Assembly (NCBI RefSeq): GCF_003006155.1
Contig: NZ_CP023559.1
Coordinates: 4,092,001 to 4,156,000 of the forward strand
DNA length: 64,000 nucleotides
Origin: Salinicola tamaricis
Lineage (GTDB): Bacteria; Pseudomonadota; Gammaproteobacteria; Pseudomonadales; Halomonadaceae
Direction: 5' to 3'
The notes below the pieces were generated by a model. That model was not told the origin of the DNA. It saw nothing but the letters and a program-made list of their open reading frames with translations, and ran no database searches. The position numbers and the translations under genes are program-made. Each line of letters starts with the position of its first letter. Position 1 is the stretch's first letter. Positions 57,823 through 64,000 of this stretch are shown here, piece after piece.

Positions 57823-59505
57823 TCACGTCGAGGCCCCGCTATCGGCAGCCTGATGGCCATCGCGCAGCTCGCGCCGCAGTACCTTGCCGACGTTGCTCTT
57901 GGGCAGCTCGTCGCGCAGCTCGACGAACTTGGGCACCTTGTAGCCGGTCAGTTCCTTCTTGCACCACTGACGCAGCGCCTGGGGGTCGAGCCCCTCGTTG
58001 CGCGCCACCACGAACAGTTTGATCGCCTCGCCGCTCTCCTCGTCGGGTATCCCCACCGCCGCGGCCTCGAGCACGTCCGGATGCCCCACGACCACCTCCT
58101 CGATCTCATTGGGATAGACGTTGAACCCCGAGACCAGAATCATGTCCTTCTTGCGGTCGACGATCTTGACGTAGCCATCCTCCTGCACCACCGCCATGTC
58201 GCCGGTACGCAGCCAGCCATCGTCGCTGAGCGTCTTGGCGGTATCTTCCGGGCGATTCCAGTAGCCCTTCATCACCTGCGGCCCCTTGATGCACAACTCG
58301 CCACTCTCCCCCGGTGGCAGCGCGCGACCTTCGTCATCGACCACCCGCACCTCAGTGCCCGCCACCGGCCGGCCGATAGTGCCGATCTGCGGCGCATCGG
58401 GCGGATTGACCAGGGCGATCGGCGAGGTCTCGGTCAAGCCGTAGCCCTCGACGATGCCGTTGCCGGTCACTTCCTGCCAGCGCTTGGCCGCGGCCTGGGT
58501 CAGCGCCATGCCGCCGGAGATGGTGAACTTGAGCCGCGAGAAGTCGAGCGCCTTGAAGTCGTCGCGCTGGCACAGGGCATTGAACAACGTGTTGAGCCCG
58601 ACGAAGACGCTGAACGGTGTCTGGGAGAGCGTCTTGACGAAGCCGGCGATGTCACGCGGGTTGGGAATCAGCACGTTGTGCTGGCCGGTGGTCATCGCAT
58701 ACAGGCAGTTCACGGTGAAGGTGTAAATGTGATAGCACGGCAGCGGCGCAATGATCGTCTCGCGGCCGTTCTCCAGGGTATCGCCGAGCAGTTGCTGGGT
58801 CTGCAGCATGTTGGCGATCAGGTTGCGGTGCGTCAGCATCGCGCCCTTGGCCACCCCGGTGGTGCCGCCGGTGTACTGCAGCACGGCGATCTCATCGTCC
58901 TGCCCCGAGGCGACCCTGGCCGCATGCTCGCCACCGGACAGGGTACGCCGAAAAGCGACTGCCTGGGGCAGAGAGTAGGCGGGCACCATCTTCTTGACCC
59001 GGCGCACCACGAAATTGATCAGCGAACGCTTGGGCCAGTCGTGTAGGTCGCCCATCTCGGTGACCACCACATGGCGGATCTCGGTCTGGTCGAGCACGTT
59101 CTCGAGCTTCTGGGCCATGTTGGCCAGCACCACGATCGCCTTGGCCCCGGCGTCACGGAACTGATGCCGCATCTCGCGCTCGGTGTAGAGCGGATTGGTG
59201 TTGACGATCACCAGGCCGGCGCGCAACGCGCCGAATACCGCCACCGGAAACTGCAGCACATTGGGCAATTGGATGGCGATACGATCACCCGGCTCGAGAT
59301 CGGTGTGAGTCTGCAGCCAGGCAGCGAAGCGATCGGCGAGGCGATCGATCTCGGCATAGCTCAGGGTCTTGCCCATACAGGTGAAAGCCGGCTTGTCGGC
59401 ATAGCGACGGCAGGCATCGGCGATGATGTCGTTGATCGAATGAAAAGCCTCGAGACCCGTCAGGGGCACTCCGGACTCGACGTAAGCGTTCGCGCTGTCA
59501 CCCAT
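57823..59505 (-). CDS. fadD: Long-chain fatty-acid--CoA ligase
   Basis: This 560-residue ANL-superfamily enzyme activates fatty acids for beta-oxidation. The AMP-binding P-loop is YTGGTTGVAKGAMLTHRN. The gate/linker region has EGYGLTETSPIALVN, the hinge is RTGDMAVVQEDGYVKIVDRKK (in part), and the catalytic C-terminal lysine lies in LPKSNVGKVLRREL. Its product feeds the FadBA complex encoded at 13197-16567. The ATG at 59505 is preceded by AAGGAGAT. The frame is intact over the full length. Confidence 0.96.
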   Translation of the reverse strand: MGDSANAYVESGVPLTGLEAFHSINDIIADACRRYADKPAFTCMGKTLSYAEIDRLADRFAAWLQTHTDLEPGDRIAIQLPNVLQFPVAVFGALRAGLVIVNTNPLYTEREMRHQFRDAGAKAIVVLANMAQKLENVLDQTEIRHVVVTEMGDLHDWPKRSLINFVVRRVKKMVPAYSLPQAVAFRRTLSGGEHAARVASGQDDEIAVLQYTGGTTGVAKGAMLTHRNLIANMLQTQQLLGDTLENGRETIIAPLPCYHIYTFTVNCLYAMTTGQHNVLIPNPRDIAGFVKTLSQTPFSVFVGLNTLFNALCQRDDFKALDFSRLKFTISGGMALTQAAAKRWQEVTGNGIVEGYGLTETSPIALVNPPDAPQIGTIGRPVAGTEVRVVDDEGRALPPGESGELCIKGPQVMKGYWNRPEDTAKTLSDDGWLRTGDMAVVQEDGYVKIVDRKKDMILVSGFNVYPNEIEEVVVGHPDVLEAAAVGIPDEESGEAIKLFVVARNEGLDPQALRQWCKKELTGYKVPKFVELRDELPKSNVGKVLRRELRDGHQAADSGAST

Positions 59506-59590
59506 GGGATCTCCTTGATTAGGCTTGAATAACTCCCTTATATCAGGTTCCCCGCGCCCCGGCGCTGCCACCAAGGTGGTAACCGCGCCT

Positions 59591-61387
59591 TTACAGGGAG
59601 GGCTCCGAGCGCCGCGCCCGGCGCCGCCGGCTAGCGACGCGGCGCCAGCGTTCGAGCAGCAGCAGCAACACCAGCAGCGCGATCACGATCCAGGTGACCG
59701 GCCGCTGGGCATAGGTCTCGACATAGGGGCGCGCGACCTGCCAGCCTTCGCGCGCCTTGGCCACGGCCGCATCGGCCATCTGCGACGCCGACAGCCCGTC
59801 GGTGAAGCTGTCGTCGCTGCCACTGCCCAGGCTATCGTCCTGCTCCCGCTGCTGGCTCTTGACCGCACGTGACAGATCGGCGCCGGTGAGCCCCACCGCG
59901 GCATCGGGGTTCAAACGCACGATGGGCAGGTCGAAGTGCCAGGTACGGCCATCGAGGTCGGCCTCGGCGGAGATGGTCACCGGCAGCGAGGCGTCGGGGT
60001 CGGTGCGCGGCACTTCGATCGCCCAGGTGCGCGCATCGAGGCGCTGGACCGTCAGCGGGCTGCCGGTGAGCTCGGCGCTGAGCCGGGTATTGTCGGCATT
60101 GAGATCGGGATGATTGGCGCGGATCACGATGCGTGAGCCGTCCTGGCTCAGCTCGGCGCTGAGTGCCGCGACCACGTTGACCGCCTGCACCCGTTGGCGA
60201 ATCAGGCGATCGCTGCGCGCGGTGATCACCAGGCGCGCGTTGCCCAGCTGCTCTGCGCCGGGCAGCTCACCGCGGAAGTGACCCGCCTGGGGCGATAGCG
60301 TCGTCTGCGCCAGCAGATTGCCATCGAGGTCACGCAGCTCGGCGCGCACCTTGAGCCCGGCCGGTAGCGCATCGCCCTCCAGACGCTGACTCTGGGCTTC
60401 CAGCCATACATCCAGCGGCGTGGTGAAGCCACTGTAGAGGGTCGCCGGCAGCGCGGTGCTGCGCAGCGCGATATCGGCCTGAATGCCGACCCGACTATCG
60501 TCACCGATGGCGCCCTCGATCCGCCACTCGCCGGCCATCGGCCCGGGCACCTTGATCAGATCGTAGCGGTCGCTGCTCTGCCACTCGACTCGACCGGGAT
60601 GGTCGTCGCGGGAATAGCGCTGGCCGTCAGGGCCGATCAGTACCGGCGAGCCGGCCTCCGGCGCGTGGAACAGCAGCGCGTTGAAGGCCTGAATATCGTC
60701 ATCGATGGTGAAACGCTGCTGCGCGTCGATGGGCACCTGATCTCCCGGCAGGATACGGTCGAGCACGTCGAGGAAGGCGCGCAGCAGTTGGTCCGGCGTG
60801 TCGGCCACCGCCGCCAGCCCGCCGGTGGTCTGCGCCACCTGCTCGAGCAGCGGCAGGTCGACGTTGCGCGACAGCGCGATCAGATGGACGGTCACCCCCT
60901 CTGCCGCCAGCTTGGGCGCCAGCTCGGTGATGACCCGCTGCCGCGAGGCCGCGTCCTGCTGTCGCTTGTCGCCGCCGGTGGCGGGCAGGTCGATCATGCC
61001 GTCGGTGAGCAGGATCAGATGGCGATTGGGCCCCTGGGGCGGCGCGGCGGCGGCGCGGGTCAGGGCCCGCTCGATATCGGTGAACTGCTGGTAGTCGGTG
61101 AGCTGCGGCATCAGCTGGCTCACCCGCTGACGCCAGGCATCGTCGACCCCGGCATCGGGAACCGGGTTGGCCACGGTGGTACCGAAGGTCCAGATGGAAC
61201 CGCGCGCCTCCCGCGGCAGCAGGATGGCGGCAAGATCCAGTGCGTTGGCCCGCAGGTTGCCGGGATCGTTCTGCTTCATGCTGCCGGAGACATCGACCAC
61301 GATCCTGACGTCCGGCGCCGTCTGCGCCAGTACCCAGCCCGGCAGCAAACCGAGCAGACACACCAGCCATACCCTCAACGCACGCAT
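59591..61387 (-). CDS. Von Willebrand factor A domain membrane protein
   Basis: This 598-residue protein has a Sec signal (RALRVWLVCLLGLLPGWVLA), a vWA domain (about 25-220) with the intact MIDAS motif DVSGSMKQND and LLTDGMIDLP, several beta-rich repeats (about 230-510) and a C-terminal transmembrane helix (TWIVIALLVLLLLLERW) followed by an Arg-rich cytoplasmic tail. The domain should face the periplasm and bind a divalent metal and a protein partner. No AAA+ MoxR partner is encoded nearby. It lies 121 bases downstream of a small membrane-protein gene on the same strand. Function unknown. Confidence 0.8.
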   Translation of the reverse strand: MRALRVWLVCLLGLLPGWVLAQTAPDVRIVVDVSGSMKQNDPGNLRANALDLAAILLPREARGSIWTFGTTVANPVPDAGVDDAWRQRVSQLMPQLTDYQQFTDIERALTRAAAAPPQGPNRHLILLTDGMIDLPATGGDKRQQDAASRQRVITELAPKLAAEGVTVHLIALSRNVDLPLLEQVAQTTGGLAAVADTPDQLLRAFLDVLDRILPGDQVPIDAQQRFTIDDDIQAFNALLFHAPEAGSPVLIGPDGQRYSRDDHPGRVEWQSSDRYDLIKVPGPMAGEWRIEGAIGDDSRVGIQADIALRSTALPATLYSGFTTPLDVWLEAQSQRLEGDALPAGLKVRAELRDLDGNLLAQTTLSPQAGHFRGELPGAEQLGNARLVITARSDRLIRQRVQAVNVVAALSAELSQDGSRIVIRANHPDLNADNTRLSAELTGSPLTVQRLDARTWAIEVPRTDPDASLPVTISAEADLDGRTWHFDLPIVRLNPDAAVGLTGADLSRAVKSQQREQDDSLGSGSDDSFTDGLSASQMADAAVAKAREGWQVARPYVETYAQRPVTWIVIALLVLLLLLERWRRVASRRRRARRSEPSL

Positions 61388-61508
61388 GCTGCGCTTCCTT
61401 ATCGCCACCCGGCTCCGGCGTGGAGTACGCGCAAAGCCTTGTCCAAAAAAAGCGTCCGGCGCGACTCCGCTCCGGCCGCCTGCTGAAGCCCAGCGGGCGG
61501 GGACCGAG

Positions 61509-61982
61509 TCAGCCGACCATCGGTTCGCGGCGACCGCCGCCCTTGCCGCGCTCACCCGTCTTTTTCACAGCGGCAGCACGGGCGGCACCCGACTGCCGTC
61601 TGCCGCCACGGCCGCCGGTGCGGTCGTCGTCACCGCCACGGTGGCGCAGTTGGCGCCACGCCAGCAAGCCGACCCCGGCACCCACTGCTGCGCCCAGCAG
61701 CAGCAGCGGCAACGCACCGAAGACCTGGCCGCCGTCGTGTTGCAGCACGCCCACCGCCATCACCACGATGGCCGGGGCAAGGCCGGAGTAGGTCTCACCC
61801 GGCTGCAGCAGCGGCAGCGTGAAGGGGGCGACCATCCACAGCGCCCCGGCGACCACGCCGACCAGCACCAGACGCGGCAACAGCGGCAACAGTCTCACCC
61901 CCAGATAGCCGGTGACCAGGACCACACAGGAGAGGGCGGCGTAGCTCAGCCACAGCTGCGGCAGGGAATCGGAAAACAGCAT
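61509..61982 (-). CDS. Small membrane protein of unknown function
   Basis: This 157-residue protein has four hydrophobic segments (about residues 8-30, 32-55, 62-82 and 86-110: WLSYAALSCVVLVTGYLGV, LVLVGVVAGALWMVAPF, GLAPAIVVMAVGVLQ and FGALPLLLLGAAVGAGVGLL). A disordered basic Gly/Arg-rich tail follows (RGGDDDRTGGRGGRRQ and on). It is not recognised. It may form an operon with the vWA protein downstream. Confidence 0.6.
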   Translation of the reverse strand: MLFSDSLPQLWLSYAALSCVVLVTGYLGVRLLPLLPRLVLVGVVAGALWMVAPFTLPLLQPGETYSGLAPAIVVMAVGVLQHDGGQVFGALPLLLLGAAVGAGVGLLAWRQLRHRGGDDDRTGGRGGRRQSGAARAAAVKKTGERGKGGGRREPMVG

Positions 61983-62124
61983 GATGACGACTCTCGATTC
62001 GAACGGTTTGGGACATGGTACACTTCCCGCCTGGAAAGCACAGCCGACCGGGGTCCGTGCCAGAGGGTCGGGTCGCGGCGGCGTCCTCGCCATGCGAACT
62101 ACCCACCCGAGCAGCCTGTAGCCT

Positions 62125-64000
62125 ATGCCCCGCGTCCAGCCCCCGAGCCCTCCCCCGTCAGCCACTTCCGCCGCGACGACGATCCCGCCTGGCACTGGCT
62201 GGAATCGCGCGACGACCCTCAGGTGAAGACTTTCCTGCGCGCCGCCAATCGCCAGAGCGATCGCTTCTTCGCGCCGCTGAAGCCGCTCGAGGATGCGCTC
62301 TACGACGGCCATCTGGCGCGTCGCGAACTTGCCGTCACCGGGCTGCCGACCACGCTCGACCACTACCGCTACTGGAGCGAGACGGCCGCCGACGCCGACT
62401 ATCCGCGCTGGTGGCGTCAGGCGTGCCAGAGTGACCTGGCCCCCGAACTGATCCTCGATCTGCAGGCACGAGCCGCCGACCACGACTTCCTAGAGCTTGG
62501 CGACATGGCGCTCTCTCCCGACGAGGGCTGGCTGGCCTGGACCGAAGACGTCAGCGGCAACGAGTTCTTCGACCTCTATCTCAAGCGCCTGCCGGATGGT
62601 GAGCCGCGCCGGCTGCGCCGGCGTCTGGGTCCGGAGCTTTTGTGGGCGGAGGATAACCGCACCCTGCTCTTCACCCGCTACGACGCCACCCAACGCCCCG
62701 CCAGCGTGTGGCGGCTGTGCATGGAGAGCGACCGCTGCGCCAAACTGTTCGAGGAACCGGACGTCGAGTTTTGGGTCGGCGTGGGCAAGACCCGCTCGCG
62801 CCAGTGGCTGGTGATCGAGACCGCCTCCAAGGATACCGCCGAGTGCCATCTGATTCCTGCCGCCGAGCCCGAGCGCGCGCCGCGCTGCGTGCGCCCACGG
62901 GAGAGCGGCATCGAGTACGGCATCGACCATCGCGGCGACACCTTCTATGTGCTGCACAATCGCGATGCCGCCCACTTCCGCCTCGACACCGCCCCGGTGT
63001 CCGCACCCGACCAGTGGCAGCCGCTGGTGGGGCATCGCGAGGATGTCACTCTCGAGGGCGTCGACGCCTTCGCCTGGGGCCTGATGCTCACCGAACGCGA
63101 CCACCACGAGGCGCAGGTCTATCTGCGCGCGATCGAGCTCGCGCCGGGGGCTGACGCCAGCGATGCCGCGGGCGTGCCCGGCTATCGCCTGCCGCTGCCG
63201 GAGGCGCCGTGCAGCCTGGCGCTGGGCGACACGCCGGACTTCCACGCTCGCCGCCTGCGCCTGCGCGAGGAGTCGTTCACACTGCCCGTGCGCTGGGTCG
63301 AGCACGATCTCGACAGCGGCGAGCAGCGCCTGCTCAAGAGCCAGACCCTGCACGGCGACCTCCAGCCGGCACAGTTGACCTGCCGCCGCCTGTGGGCGAC
63401 GGGCCACGACGGCGAGCGCATTCCGGTTTCGGTGGTCGCCCGCGCCGACCTCCTGGGGCAGGCCCCGATGCCGACCCTGCTCTACGGCTACGGCGCCTAT
63501 GGTGAGGTACTCGACCCCTGGTTCTCGGTAGCTCGGCTCGAGTTGCTCGCGCGCGGGGTCGCCTTCGCCGTGGCCCACGTGCGCGGTGGCGGCGACCGCG
63601 GCGAGCCGTGGTATCTGGCCGGCAAGCTGGAGCACAAGGAGAACAGTTTCCGCGACTTCCTCGCCGCACGCCACGCTCTGGTCGATGCGGGCCTCGCCGC
63701 CCCCGAGCGCATCGCCGCTTACGGCGCCAGCGCCGGCGGCCTGCTGGTCGGGGCCAGTCTCAACCTGGAGCCCACCGCGTTCTGCGCTGCGGTGCTCGAT
63801 GTGCCCTTCGTCGACGTGCTGCGCACCATGGAGAATCCCGACCTGCCGTTGACCACGGCGGAGTACACCGAGTGGGGCAACCCCGACGAGCCCGCCGTAC
63901 GCCGGCGCATTCGCGACTACTCGCCGCTGGACAACCTGACCCCGCAGCCCTACCCCAGCGTCCTGCTGCAGGGCAGTTGGCACGACTCACGGGTGCCCTA
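62125..64000 (+). CDS. ptrB: Oligopeptidase B (S9 family), partial at the right edge
   Basis: The visible ~620 residues contain the beta-propeller domain (RDDDPAWHWLESRDDP at the start; DMALSPDEGWLAWTEDVSGNE, in part; ESGIEYGIDHRGDTFYVL) and most of the catalytic domain (TLLYGYGAYGEV, AHVRGGGDRGEPWY). The nucleophile elbow is YGASAGGLL near 63725, and the catalytic-Asp region SWHDSRVPY lies at the right edge; the His is beyond the window. The family cleaves after Arg/Lys in short peptides. The N-terminus is uncertain: the ATG at 62125 is out of frame with the body, implying one indel between 62125 and 62163, or a non-ATG start. Confidence 0.88.

Overview
The window is chromosomal DNA from a GC-rich gammaproteobacterium. 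The gene set (fadBA, pstSCAB, cysB, slyA, rlmM, tusA, epmC, mlaA, an rrn operon of 16S-tRNA-Ile-tRNA-Ala-23S-5S) and the protein sequences look most like a halophile of the Halomonadaceae (Halomonas, Salinicola or Kushneria type). That placement is inference from recognised protein families and rRNA, not from a search. No prophage, insertion sequence or CRISPR array was seen.

Layout. 1-8546: a large modular carbohydrate-binding protein (minus strand, running off the left edge) lies divergent from a type I secretion operon (ABC exporter, HlyD-type adaptor, TolC-type outer-membrane protein) across a 675-base AT-richer gap; it is the natural candidate substrate. 8637-12213: a MAPEG protein, a PAS-GGDEF-EAL c-di-GMP protein and an LD-carboxypeptidase. 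12220-12418: an intergenic element with inverted ends. 12505-19760: a PEBP/YbhB protein, fadAB for beta-oxidation, a DUF5924-type membrane protein, SlyA, a hypothetical protein and a universal stress protein. 19816-27763: Uup, TatD, a degenerate exonuclease-like protein, EpmC, a MATE pump, a hypothetical protein, TusA and RlmM. 27842-33749: an rRNA operon on the minus strand with two terminators, two tRNAs, two long spacer stem-loops, two boxA sites and two tandem promoters. 33958-38497: a methylcitrate operon (GntR/FCD regulator, prpB, prpC, prpD). 38885-42803: pabB, cysH, cysB, trxA. 42919-48195: an AI-2E family permease and pstSCAB with a clear Pho box. 48528-53563: a Bcr/CflA pump and a four-gene cluster (KAS III-like enzyme, mlaA, pseudo-receiver/PP2C phosphatase, STAS protein). 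53756-64000: hrpA, fadD, a von Willebrand A membrane protein, a small membrane protein and the 5' part of an oligopeptidase B gene.

Two points govern how the window should be read. First, at least fifteen genes, including conserved housekeeping ones, carry frameshifts. Almost every site I examined is repaired by adding one base to a short C or G run, so these look like sequence or consensus errors rather than decay. Second, a universally conserved stretch of the 23S gene (30691-30720) is replaced by a T-rich low-complexity string. Broken genes are therefore annotated here as single genes, with the frameshift positions noted.

Functionally the window combines fatty-acid and propionate catabolism (fadD, fadBA, prpBCD), sulfate and phosphate assimilation (cysH/cysB/trxA, pst), envelope maintenance (mlaA, ldcA, KAS III) and surface/signalling functions (type I secretion, c-di-GMP, PP2C/STAS partner switching).
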